DNA of 64,000 bases from Knoxdaviesia capensis (taxonomy: Eukaryota > Ascomycota > Sordariomycetes > Microascales > Gondwanamycetaceae): NCBI GenBank assembly GCA_001510575.1, contig LNGK01000008.1, positions 2,086,077-2,150,076 of the forward strand, in the 5' to 3' direction. Below the pieces are notes generated by a model. It saw nothing but the letters and a program-made list of their open reading frames with translations, was not told where the DNA came from and ran no database searches. The translations under genes were made by a program, and so were the position numbers. Positions within the stretch are counted from its first letter, which is position 1. Each line of letters opens with the position of its first letter. Of this stretch, positions 1-10,168 are shown piece by piece.

Positions 1-594
1 GGCGCCCTTGAACGACGGCAGGAACGAGTGGTGGATGTTGATGATGCGGCCGGACATGGCGGCGCAGAGGGTGGGCGAGAGGACCTGCATGTAGCGGGCG
101 AGCACGATCAGCTCGACGGCGTGCTCGCGGGCGAGCTCGAGCACGCGGGTCTCCTGCGCGGTCTTGGTGTCCTTGGTCACGGGCAGGTGGTGGAAGGGGA
201 GGCCGTAGCTGGCCGCCATGGCCTGCATGTCGGCGTGGTTCGACACGATCAGCGCGACGTCGATCGGCAGCTGGCCCGAGTGGGCGCGGAACAGCAGGTT
301 GTTGAGGCAGTGGCCGATCTTCGACACCATGATCATCACGCGCAGCCGCCGCGCCACCGGCCGCAGCTTGTAGTCCATCTGGTAGTCGCTCGCCAGCGCG
401 TCGAACTGCGCCGTCAGCCCGTCGGTCGACGCCGCCGGGCCGAAGTGCACGCGCATGAAGAACTTCTGCGACACTGGGTCGGAGAACTGCTGCAGGTCGA
501 GGATGTTCAGGCTGTTCGACGCGAACACGCCCGTCACCGCGTGCACGATGCCCGGCTTGTCGGGGCACGTGAAGGTGAGAATGTGCGTGGCCAT
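1..594 (-). CDS. purU: Formyltetrahydrofolate deformylase (PurU-type), 3' end cut off by the window
   Basis: This enzyme hydrolyses 10-formyl-tetrahydrofolate to tetrahydrofolate and formate, balancing one-carbon pools. The 198 visible codons are one uninterrupted frame starting at the ATG at 594. An N-terminal ACT-like domain (about residues 1-85, opening with a THILTFTCPDKPGIV stretch) is followed by a formyltransferase-like domain. The ILDLQQFSD, MVSKIGHCLNNLL, ALIVSNHAD, LARYMQVLSP and INIHHSFLPSFKGA motifs are typical of PurU, and the last contains the catalytic-site histidine region. Family members are about 285 residues, so roughly 90 C-terminal residues lie left of base 1. No intron is needed in the visible part. 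The family call is firm; mitochondrial or cytosolic location cannot be told, although no obvious targeting leader precedes the ACT domain. Confidence 0.93.
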   Translation of the reverse strand, partial: MATHILTFTCPDKPGIVHAVTGVFASNSLNILDLQQFSDPVSQKFFMRVHFGPAASTDGLTAQFDALASDYQMDYKLRPVARRLRVMIMVSKIGHCLNNLLFRAHSGQLPIDVALIVSNHADMQAMAASYGLPFHHLPVTKDTKTAQETRVLELAREHAVELIVLARYMQVLSPTLCAAMSGRIINIHHSFLPSFKGA

Positions 595-1976
595 GGTTTC
601 GGGAGGGGAAGGGAAAGAAACTATATCGAGAGTGGGGGCGGGGGAAGGGTTTGGAAGGGTATGTGAGAGGAGATTGGGAGTAGGGAGATAATCTCAAGTA
701 TTAGAGAATGGTACTGAATACGGGTTGAAGTCTGAAAAGGTCACCAATTGACGATCTCCTATTCGCATAGAACAAGGAAAGATCAGAAGTCAGATATGAA
801 GTCCACCAAGAAGTTGTCCAGAGCCGCAAAAGCCAAGCGCCGAAGACGGAGTCATACACCCCAAACCCTGGAATGGCCTTGACGATTACTAGAGAGAAAA
901 CTGTGAGTCCGAGCAAACTCCGTCTAGTTCACATCCAGTTAAGCCCAGGTCTAGCCCGCATTTCTTAAGGGTTCCTCTTCCTAGCTGGTATTTTCTCCTC
1001 TTTCTTTTTCACCCTTCAGAAATTTCGGAGTCTCCTCCGTAGAGTCACGATCATTGACGCTTGATTCCATCCCCAGACGCCAATCTTCTATATAGCGTGC
1101 TATTAAAGAGGAACATATAACCTACCTGCACGCCGGCATATTTGGATGTGCCAATGATGCTGTTTTAGCCTGCACGAGCAAACGAAAAGTATCTCCAATC
1201 TATTCTGGTAAAGAAAAAATATTCTGCTCCACTGTCAAATTTTCAGTGAATATAGCCGCGAGGTTTCTGATTTGTTTGCTCAACGACCGGAGCCGGCGGC
1301 AAAAAATCTGCAGTCCGTTAGGGTTTGGGTTAGGCGTCGGAACAACTCAAGTTTCCTTTGACAACGGATCATCGCGATGTGAGACTGGCGGGTTGACAGT
1401 AGATGCCGTGTAATATTTTGTAGCCGGCCCGCGTACATATAGTCTCCCTTGACATTTCCGTGTACCTGTAGAGAGAGAATAGCGACATACCGAAGCTATG
1501 ACTTCGATCATTCCAGTATCTGGAACTTATCCCGACCGAGATATGACGGGCCTCTAGGGCAATGCGGAAGCGAGCGGGCCATTGGCCTGCTTTTAATTTC
1601 GCCGAGAGCGATATAAAAGATCGGATTTCCCGTGCCAGATGGACATACACACAGGAGATAAAATGGGACGCTTTAGCAGTATGAAGCAAGGGAGTTGGGA
1701 GGAAGAGACATGAGACAGGAAACATGAATATTGCACGTCCCAGAGTCAGTGGGGGGATCGTGTATGAGTATGACTCGCAGATAAAACAAGGGAAAATGAT
1801 AGAAACCGTAACAGAGCATGCAACGCAGAGTAACAAGAAATAAACTGACTGACATCTGCCCAGGGCCTGCTAATCAGGCCGCCTGTCCAGGACATGGAAG
1901 AAAAGAAATATAAAAACACCAAGGAAGATTACACTGCCCGTCCCAGTCGTCTAGTACCGACGTTTCCCGTGTCCAT
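595..1976. other. Gene-free spacer between the deformylase and gyp7
   Basis: This is the deformylase promoter and leader plus the gyp7 downstream region. The stretch 1080-1260 is AT-richer than its surroundings. A telomere-like element (ttagggtttgggttagg) lies at 1318-1334. Short open frames here have no codon bias or recognisable domain, and I see no RNA gene. Confidence 0.6.
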
Positions 1977-4764
1977 CTACTTCGGACTGTCCGCCAGCTT
2001 CGGGGAAGAAGGACCAGCAGTAGGAGAAGCCTCCGGTGCGGCCTCCGCACTCGTCTCGGGCTGGACGGTCGCCGACGACGAAGCGTTGGACGTCTCCCGC
2101 ACGACCGGGGGAGGGGGCGGCGGCGGTGGCAACGTAACAGCCCGCACCGGCTTCTTGGGCACGAACAGCACCTCCTTGTTGCGGCTGAGAAGTTTCCGCA
2201 GCTCCGGCGTTACGATATTCTCATACATCTCCTGGTCGGTGGCACCGCCCTTGCCCTTGCCCTTGGCGGCGCTGGGCCGCGGCGACGTCGACGCCTTGGG
2301 AAAGTTCTGTTTCTTGTCCACGGCCTCAACGAGGCGCTGGAACTTGCGGAAGAGGGATTCGGCGCGGACGAGGGTCGAGCCCAGATCAATCGTGCCGGAC
2401 AGCTCGTTGACTGTACGCAGGATGGTCAGTAACTGAAGACAAAAGCCATAGGAGAAGAGAACGAGAGTTCATTGCACGAGAGCACGGGATTACATACTGT
2501 ACTTGAGCACCTCGTCAAACTGCCGCAGATGTGTCATGATGACCTGGCGGTGCTTCTCCAAAATGGCCAGCGCCACGAACATGTGGAAGCTGCTGGACAG
2601 GTAGTCCGTCCACAGCACCTCCCACAGGTGCAGCACGTCGGGCCACGAGAACTCGCGCTTGTACCACACCAGCAGCATGCGGAAGAAGAAGAAGAAGTTC
2701 GTGCTGTCGGTCTTCATCAGGTGCTCGTGCAGCTTCGGGTCCATGAAGCGCACTAGGTGGTCCAGCGTCAGGAGCTGCGACCGCATGCCCGATTGATCGC
2801 GCAAGAAGTTGCGCTCCATGCGGTCCATGAACTTCTGGAAGCACCAGAAGGCAATCGCGTCGTCCTGGATGACGGCGTAGATCGGCGCGAGCAGATCCGA
2901 CATGCCCTGCACGTAGCCCAGGTCCTTGTTATACTCGTTGTAGGTGAGCAAGAGTTCCTTGAGCTGTTCGAGGTGCACGTTGGTGCCGACATCCGCGAAC
3001 GGCGAGTTTGGATCGGGGTGGGGCGTCTCGTCGCCGCTGAAGATGGCCACGTTGCGGTCTGTCCGATGAACATCCTTTTCTATAGCAGAAGTTAGTACCA
3101 TGTGATGGGGAGGGACATTAAGATTTGGTTCTCTTTTCCTTCAAAGACCATAGCGAAACTCACCAATCCGGTTGCGCTGGTCTCTCCAGCACTCTCCATC
3201 CTCAGTATCACCACCAAGCCCGTCGAGTCTCTCCCACCAAGACAGCTTGAGCTTGTAGTACTCGTCACGCAGCGACGCATCCTGGGCTTTCCGTTCCTCG
3301 GCGGTGCTGTACCACTCATATACACCCAGCAGGAATGGCCACGCCACCTTGCGGACCCCGTCTTCCGTATCCAGACCGCCGTGGAAGACACGCTCTTTGA
3401 CCTCGTCAATGGTCAGCGTTAGGCTTCCAGTCTGGGGATCGAAAAACGCCGTCCACTCGTCCATCGTCACCCGCCGGCGGAGGTCCTTGAGCGACAGCTG
3501 GTGGGCGGCCTCCAGCAGTTCGAAATCCCCAACACCGGTGTTTTCCAGCTCCAACACGTCCTTCGCCGTCCATGTCCGCTCGTTGCGGTCTTTTTCACCT
3601 TGCTCGGCAATTCCCATGGCCCAGCGCGCAAGGTATATTCTTGCGCTGTCGTAGTCATCCTGCAGGTCCTGGACTTCAGGGTTGTGTGCGTAGCGGCGCA
3701 TGTGCGGAGGGAGCTTCGGGTTATCGAAGATATCTTGGGCGGTGCGACGAGTAAATGTGGTGACTTTGCTGAAGCGTTCCATCAACGTCCACCCGGCTTC
3801 GCGGACCATCTTGACAAACGGATCCGTCTGGTCGCCAGCCGCAGGACCAGCCGACACCGCCGGGCCGGCCACGCTGTTCCGCTTGGAAGCCTGTCCGCCA
3901 AGTTGGCCGAAGCCCTGCAGATCGTCCTCCGACGGGTCAATCAGGTAGACATTCGGCTCTGCGACCGACCGCTCCACACGCGTATACCTCCTCAACCAGC
4001 GGAGCACCTCGTCACCACCCCACAGCATCTGGCCCGAGTCGCTAAACGGGTCGAAGCGTTCGCGGGCCCGCCGCTTATTCTGCATGATGGTGCTCTGGCA
4101 CTCGTTGTCGTGGAAGAACAGCGCGGGGAAGCTCTCGCCCGAGCGCGAGTTGATGATGATCGAGCCGTGCCACCAGCCAACGCTCGGCGGGCGCACAAGC
4201 AGGGAGTACACGCTGCTCAACGGAACCGCAAACGACGTGTGGCCAACGGTGCCTATGGACGTAACCGTGCGCGGGGGAGGCACGAGGACGGACTTCTTGG
4301 GCGGGGATTCTCCGTCGGCGAGGTCGGCTTTGGCGTAGACTTCGGTCAGGTCGCCCAGCGATGATTCGGGGACCCAGGCCAGCAGGAGGTCGGAGGCGTC
4401 CGGGCCGGAGGGGAGGGATCCGGCTGGGACATCGGGGGACGAGACGAGGGATAGACGGCGTTCGCGGGCGTGCGACTTTTGTTGTAATAGTGCGATGTAT
4501 CCGGCGATATTGTCTTTTGCCGACGGAGTGGGATGGAGATAAACCTGGAGTGAGAGTTTTGATGTTAGACAAGAGAACATGAGTTTCGCAAGCTGAAAAG
4601 ATGGCTGGCCACAGCCAACATACCTTGCTTTTAGCAAAGAGAAGCTTCACACCTCTCCGCGATCCGGAGTGGGTAACTGTGTCATAGTCTTCCTCCTCAT
4701 CATCGCTCATGGCATAAAAGCTCGTCGACGGCGAGGGCGGCCGACGAGGAGGTGAGGCCGCCAT
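1977..4764 (-). CDS. gyp7: GTPase-activating protein Gyp7-like, TBC domain (4 exons)
   Basis: This is a GTPase-activating protein for a Rab, by family most likely Ypt7, acting in vacuolar/endosomal fusion. The proposed exons are 4764-4624, 4544-3164, 3079-2498 and 2410-1977, giving 845 aa in frame with GT-AG borders. The N-terminal half carries the Gyp7-type region that binds lipid or substrate (SKVYLHPTPSAKDNI across the first junction). The TBC domain occupies the third quarter. Splicing between exons 2 and 3 creates RIEKDVHRTDR, the IxxDxxR arginine finger, and YVQGMSDLLAP provides the YxQ glutamine finger, so the protein should be catalytically competent. The C-terminus is low-complexity, with a polyproline run and an S/A-rich tail. 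An in-frame ATG 18 codons downstream (MSDDEEED) is an alternative start. Confidence 0.93.
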
Positions 4765-6194
4765 GTTGTGCTTGTGTGTAGGTAGTAGGGAAGAGTCAGA
4801 GCGAAGGATTTAGCAGATACAAGAAACCACGATGAATATTACGAATACAAGAAAGGAGGATGAAGAAGAGAAAACGTGGGAGTTAGAATGGAAGAAGATA
4901 TATAGGAAGGGGCACTCAGAGGGGGAGGGCGGCTGATAAGCCCGATAATGAATGAGGTGATTCGGGAAGGAAGCTAGAAGCAAGCGAAAAGCGCAGCTTA
5001 AAATCGGCTCAGGGTCAGACGTTATACACTTAGAGCAAGAGGATCAGGATGCCACATATCAAATGATCAGAGAAGACCATAATATGTGTCAGACATTAAA
5101 ACACAGCAGAGGAGGGCTAGAAGATTGTGAAGATGACGACGTGCGTAAGAATCAATTCTTTGCAGCGGCTTAAGCTTTCGAACCCCGCCACTGGAGCGCC
5201 CAGTGTTCAGTGGTACTTTAGCACCCACCCAACCTAATATGGCGGCCAATGTACCCCTACGCAGAAAAGTGATTACGCTTCCGGCCTGTTAGGGGACGCG
5301 TCGTCGTCACTACCGCCACTGAAAGTTCGGGGAAAAAAGCAACCCTGGGATACAGGCCATGCCGGGTCTCTCCACAGATAACCCTAAACCCCGACTTTTG
5401 ACACTTGTGCCTCGAGAGAGCCCATCGGGCGAAATTTGTGGAAATACCTGGAAAAATGCAGGCCGAGGTTTGTTGTCAGCACAGCCGCTCGCCTATGTTG
5501 GAATCAATACCACACATCTGTGCTCTGCGCTGCCGAGTAACTAGCAGACTGCGCCTACTGTCGCCCTCTTTTTTAGGCGGCCTCGTTGGGGCGGGAGCTG
5601 AAAATGGTGGCATTCCGGGGAGAGAAGAAGGAGGTCGATGTCAAGATTCAAGTAAAAAATAATAATAATAAAGTAAAATAAACTTTTTATGGGAGAAAAC
5701 CATTTGAAAAAGTTCCATTATGAAGCGCCCGGCTCCGCCTAAGCACACCGAATACCCCGAATCGGCGTATCTTTGACCGTCAGACAGGCCCATCTGACTC
5801 TGGAGTCTGTGGACAGGATGGATGCCACTTACGACGCCCCTACGCAAGCCTTTGTGGAGGGGGAACATGCAGACTCCGGGACATGTCCTAACAAACTACT
5901 AGTCGGTGGTACATTGATGTTGAAAAACAGAAGAAATATTGACAGACGGGTTTAGAAAACTGGAGGATATTTTCATGATGCTACTAGATATATGCAGTTT
6001 GATTCTAGCTTCAAGATGCTGGCCAACACCAAAACGACGATCTTCACAGAACCCAGCTTTCCATCAGCCAAAAGCAGTAAAATTCAAAGATGGAGATTTG
6101 GGGGGAGGATTAGCGGTGTGAAGCTATTGAGGGTGTACGTATGTACATTCATCATCATTCGTCCTGGAAGAGCAGACTCCGAGCGGGAGATGCT

Positions 6195-6227
<33 letters not shown>

Positions 6228-6530
6228 ATCTTCCAATGCTGGGACCCACTGGCCTCCGCACGACGTTGCTTTCCCGTGGGAGCTTTGTTATCCGCTAAAA
6301 AGGGGTGTTCGCTCCACGAAATATTTATTCTTCGAGTTGATGGTGGAATGGGAGGGGCAGGTGCTTCGGTTCTGTGCCGGCAGGTTCGGGACGACAGCGA
6401 TATATCGGGTGGAGGTCAGTTCGAGGAGGGGCCAGGCTGAGTAGTGTGGGATCAGCCTGTTGGTGAGAGAGTGTCGAAGATGCGGTGGGTAGAGGAAAAA
6501 AGGGAAGGGTCTGAAAGTTTGATACGGTGT
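4765..6530. other. Gene-free spacer upstream of gyp7 and downstream of mso1
   Basis: The right part is the mso1 3' region and the left part the gyp7 promoter. It contains a telomere-like motif (aaccctaaaccc, 5380-5391), a short (aat)n run near 5657 and a long GT repeat at 6201-6227. No open frame here shows codon bias or a domain. Confidence 0.6.
6201..6227. repeat. (GT)n microsatellite
   Basis: This is an uninterrupted GT dinucleotide run of about 13 copies in the spacer downstream of the mso1-like gene. It is likely polymorphic. Confidence 0.9.
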
Positions 6531-7523
6531 TCATCGATTTCGTGGCCCGCTGGGCAATCCTCGTCGGGGACCACTGGGCAGACCGCCCGCACGGCCACCA
6601 CCACCGCCGCCGCCATTACCTCCTCCGTACCCACCGCCTCCTCCTCCGCCCATGAACTCATTCTCATCGCTAGCCCACGGCGCATTAGCTGCAACAAACG
6701 GCCGGTCGTTATACCCTCCACCACCACCACCACCACCACCGCCTCCACCACGACTATACCCCGCGCCGCCACCGCCGCCGTTGCGTCCGCTATTCACCGG
6801 TCGAGAGCCGTAATCGTTCCGAGGCGCCGCCTGTGGAGGCGGGGGGTTATACGGGCCGACGTTGGTCGCAGACCCGGGGCTGCCTGCCCGCGGACCACTG
6901 CCGGCACCCCACAACCGCTGCTTCAGCCGATCCTGCGCCGAGCCACCGCCGCCGCCGCCGCTGTTGCTGCCCATCGAGCCGCCCGAGTCCCGCGAGTACA
7001 TGTTGTTCTGCTGGTGGCTGCCGGCGCGCTGGCTGGGCAGCGGCCGCGCCTGCACCTCCTCGCGCTCAGCGCCCGCACCGCCCGGCCGCGACGAGAACGG
7101 GCTCGGCCGGCCACCACCACCACCACCGCCGGCAGCGCCACCAGCGCCAAACGCCGGGCGGCCCGGGCCCATCGGCGCGCCGACCGCGCCAGGGGGGGCA
7201 CTCGCGGCGCCGCCAGCCGGGTTCGTGTCCCACAGCGAGCTCAGGCTGCCGGTGGCCCCGACACCGGTGGCGCCCAGGCCGCCGTAGCGCGAGCCGACCT
7301 GCGACTGGGCGTAGACGGGGGCCACGGGCGGCGGGGCCTTGGGGTCCGGCGGCAGCCACGACGGGAACTGGCGGCCCTTCTCGGTGTAGTAGCCGCGCAG
7401 CACGCGGCACACGTGTGTGTCGTCTTCGGTGTCGCCGTCGCTTTCGCCCGAGAGCAGCGTGCGCTGCAGACTGGAGATCTGCGACGAGGTCTTGGTGATG
7501 AGGTTGGAGTACCACGCCGACAT
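6531..7523 (-). CDS. mso1: Mso1-like Sec1-binding exocytosis protein with poly-glycine tail
   Basis: A single exon of 330 aa starts at the ATG at 7523. The first ~60 residues (NLITKTSSQISSLQ, SGESDGDTEDDTHVCRVL, GYYTEKGRQFPSWLPPDP) match the fungal Mso1 Sec1-binding region. Mso1 binds the Sec1/Munc18 protein and promotes SNARE complex assembly at sites of secretion on the plasma membrane. The remainder is disordered: proline/alanine/glycine rich, with repeated glycine runs (up to 12), a QDRLKQRLWG short helix about two thirds along, and two LPSGPR repeats at the C-terminus. The Sec1-binding module is the only confident domain. Glycine runs are encoded by GGC/GGT/GGA mixtures, so they are not a simple slippage artefact. 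Confidence 0.82.
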   Translation of the reverse strand: MSAWYSNLITKTSSQISSLQRTLLSGESDGDTEDDTHVCRVLRGYYTEKGRQFPSWLPPDPKAPPPVAPVYAQSQVGSRYGGLGATGVGATGSLSSLWDTNPAGGAASAPPGAVGAPMGPGRPAFGAGGAAGGGGGGGRPSPFSSRPGGAGAEREEVQARPLPSQRAGSHQQNNMYSRDSGGSMGSNSGGGGGGSAQDRLKQRLWGAGSGPRAGSPGSATNVGPYNPPPPQAAPRNDYGSRPVNSGRNGGGGGAGYSRGGGGGGGGGGGGYNDRPFVAANAPWASDENEFMGGGGGGGYGGGNGGGGGGGRAGGLPSGPRRGLPSGPRNR

Positions 7524-8725
7524 GGTGAATCGCTTGTTCGAGGGTATACAGTGTCGAGTTGGACGATCGCTTGTCGGAGGGTATGTGTGTTCGGTGACGG
7601 GGGCGCTTAACGTGTTCCCCCCTCCCCCGCGCGAAATCCGGCACGGCGGTAAACTAGGCGGCAAGCCACAAAAGAAAAGAAAAAAGGGAAGCGGTGCCGA
7701 TGAGATCGGAATGTACCGACGAAACGAATGCCCGATGGAATGAAAATCGCAAGAAAAAGTGTAACTCGTACGTGAGTACAGAAACAATTGTGTATGTGTA
7801 TGTGGGGGTGTGCGAAGAAGAGAGAGAGGAAGGAAGGAAGGAAAATGCAAATGACGATGATGTGAGCAAGTGGGAGAAAAAAAAAAGAGAAGGAGCAGAA
7901 AAAAGGAACCCGTTTCGTCTTTGTTAATGCTGTATCAGGGTAAACTTCTAAATCTTCACAATTTTCAGACAACTGCAGGCGATAAGCCAGCCATCGAGCT
8001 CCAAACACGGCTGTGCCACTTTTAGGCTTAATTTTACCGTTAAAGTCGCACTGACAGGGCCCCCGCACCCCCCCTTTCGACAGTTTTCGGACAGTTACAG
8101 AAGTGTGGGCAGTGCATGGATTCGAAGCTTAGGGGACGGGAGGGCGAGCAAGATGTGCTGGAGGCCTAGAATAGGCGCTGTCAGGATAATGGGCTGGGTG
8201 ATGTTCGTGGAGGTGGGTGTACAAAGAATATAAGGCCTCTGCTGGGTCCCGGTCACCTTCTGGGATTCTGGATTTCTGTCACAGTGACATCTACAACACC
8301 CCCTTTATTGGCCCTTTGCATGATCTCCAGATCTACGGTGATGCGCAGTCCGCACTCTACCTCCAACGCCCCCGAAAAGCCCTGTTGGCTATCGATAAAG
8401 CGAGTGCGCATGTGCTCATGGTCTCACAGCTCGTCACGTTCAGTTCACAAAGACACGCCAAGATGTCAAGTACGGAATGGAAGCCAATGCCCGGGATTCT
8501 TTTTTGCTCTCCTAAGCGCCCATGAACGCCGATAATCAAAGTACAAGTAAACTGTAAACAAAGCAGAATTCTAAGCGCTCTCTCGCCCCAAAGCGCCCGG
8601 GTCCGAACCCAACATACGGACCCGGTGCGGAAAAAGCCTCACCGGCCGGTGCTAGCAACACGGCCCCCAAGACACGACGACGGTGTATATACAAGTAGAT
8701 TGTCGACACCCCTATCCAGCCCCGA
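7524..8725. other. Gene-free spacer between mso1 and mak16
   Basis: This is the mso1 promoter/leader (pyrimidine-rich on the coding strand, 7640-7900) and the mak16 3' region. I see no coding, RNA or repeat feature beyond short homopolymers. Confidence 0.55.
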
Positions 8726-9805
8726 TCACCACGTGAGCTCCTCGGTGAGCTTGGTGCGCTTCTCCAAGTGTTGTCTTCTCTGCGTCATCCGCTCCTTGCT
8801 CATCTTGATGGCCTTGCCGCGCTTGCGCTTGGCCCCCGACTTGGCCTTCGACTCGTCGTCACTGTCCTCCTCCTCCTCCTCGTCTTCGTCGTCATCGTCT
8901 TCCTCGCTGCCCAGCCAGTCCTCGAGATCATCGAGGTCCTCGTCGTCGCTCTCTGCCACATCAGAGACATACTCGATCTCCTTCTCCAGGTCGTCCTCGT
9001 CCTCGCCCTCGCGCACCACCTGGTCCTCGTCCTCGCTCTCGTCCTCGTCCTCCTCGTTGTCCGAGTTCAGGCCCTTGTCCATGTCCTTGTCGCGGCGGGC
9101 AGCGCCCTCGCGCTCCATCGCGTTGAGCACCTTCTTCCAGATCGTCTCGCTGACGTTGAGCGGCTGGTCGCCGTACGCGCCCGACCGCAGCCGCTCCAGC
9201 AGCTCGCGCTCGATCGTGCGCTCCAGCCGCGCCGCCGCCTCGGCCTTGCGCTCGCGCGCCTGCTCGCGGTGCCGCACCTTTGGCGCCAGCTTCGGCACCA
9301 GCTTCTCGCCCAGCCGCTCCTCCTCCGCCGCTATCCGCCGGCTACGGATCTGCACCTGTGTCAGCCGCGTCAGCCGCTGCTTGCACTTGTGGATCAGGAA
9401 CTTGGGCCAGTACACCAGCCGGTCGTCCAGCTGCGCCAGCGCCTCCTGGTAGTTGTTCGACAGCTTGATCTTCTCCCATAGCCGTGCCGGGTACGCCGCG
9501 CGCTCAATGGTCTTGATGTAGAGGTAGATTGTGTCCTTGGTCGGGTGCTGGCGGACGGTGGCGTATCTCGAGTTGGCGAGAGGGCACGATTGTCTGTTGC
9601 AAAGACCGGTCACATTATCTGCACTGCGACAGAAGTTTTGTTTCTTGTCGGTTCTATATTTACAATCGTTCCAACGGTTAGTTTGATTCTTCTCTAAAGA
9701 GAACCAGCAGTATTAACTGGCGGAAGAGGCGGTTTGCACGAACTTGAGCTTGAAAGCACAGAATTGCTGGTTGATGATTTGCCAAACAATCTCGTCTGAC
9801 GCCAT
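8726..9805 (-). CDS. mak16: Ribosome biogenesis protein MAK16 (2 exons)
   Basis: This is a nucleolar factor required for 60S ribosomal subunit assembly. Exon 1 (9805-9744) encodes MASDEIVWQIINQQFCAFKL; exon 2 (9653-8726) starts KTDKKQNFC after an intron whose donor is GTTCGT and acceptor TATAG. The product is 329 aa. The cysteine-rich N-terminus (QQFC, NFCR, LCNRQSCPLANSRYATV) is the MAK16 metal-binding-like signature. YWPKFLIHKCKQRLTRLTQ and the long acidic tail (runs of D/E from about residue 215), ending in a basic segment, are typical. One oddity is that the normally invariant asparagine-glutamate-tyrosine after NFCR is replaced by serine-alanine-aspartate. The gene is divergent from mss1 with 363 bp between start codons. 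Confidence 0.95.
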
Positions 9806-10168
9806 GGTGCCGGTATTGATCGTCAAAAATTGCCGACTCGTTCAAGATATCGCTAAAGAAGAGAGTAAAAGTGAAGAAGGTGACTGGAGGTGAGAGAAAG
9901 GTGTTGGAAGGTGAAGAGAAAAAGAAAAGATTCACCCAGTGAAAAAAAGTTGGGTAGTGGGGACCGCCTTCCATAGAAATTTTCGTCACCGCCTTTCTTT
10001 TTTTACAGTTGTGGCAGAAAGATATGCTTATCGGAACTGCCGATAAACACCCGGTCAAATTATCGTGAAGGCGTTTGTCCATCTCTGGAAGCTCTCGTTC
10101 GTCGTAACAGATGGGCTTGCATATTATTCCGATCACACAAAAAAGTCATCTCATACTCAATCGAATTG
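9806..10168. promoter_or_regulatory. Shared divergent promoter of mak16 and mss1
   Basis: This 363 bp interval separates two start codons read outwards, so both promoters and leaders must sit here. It contains purine/pyrimidine-biased tracts (9870-9990) and no open frame of note. Co-regulation of cytosolic ribosome assembly and mitochondrial tRNA modification is possible but is inference. Confidence 0.5.

Noticed and set aside
1369..1836. 155-codon - strand frame between the deformylase and gyp7
   Set aside because: No domain, unbiased codons; probably chance.
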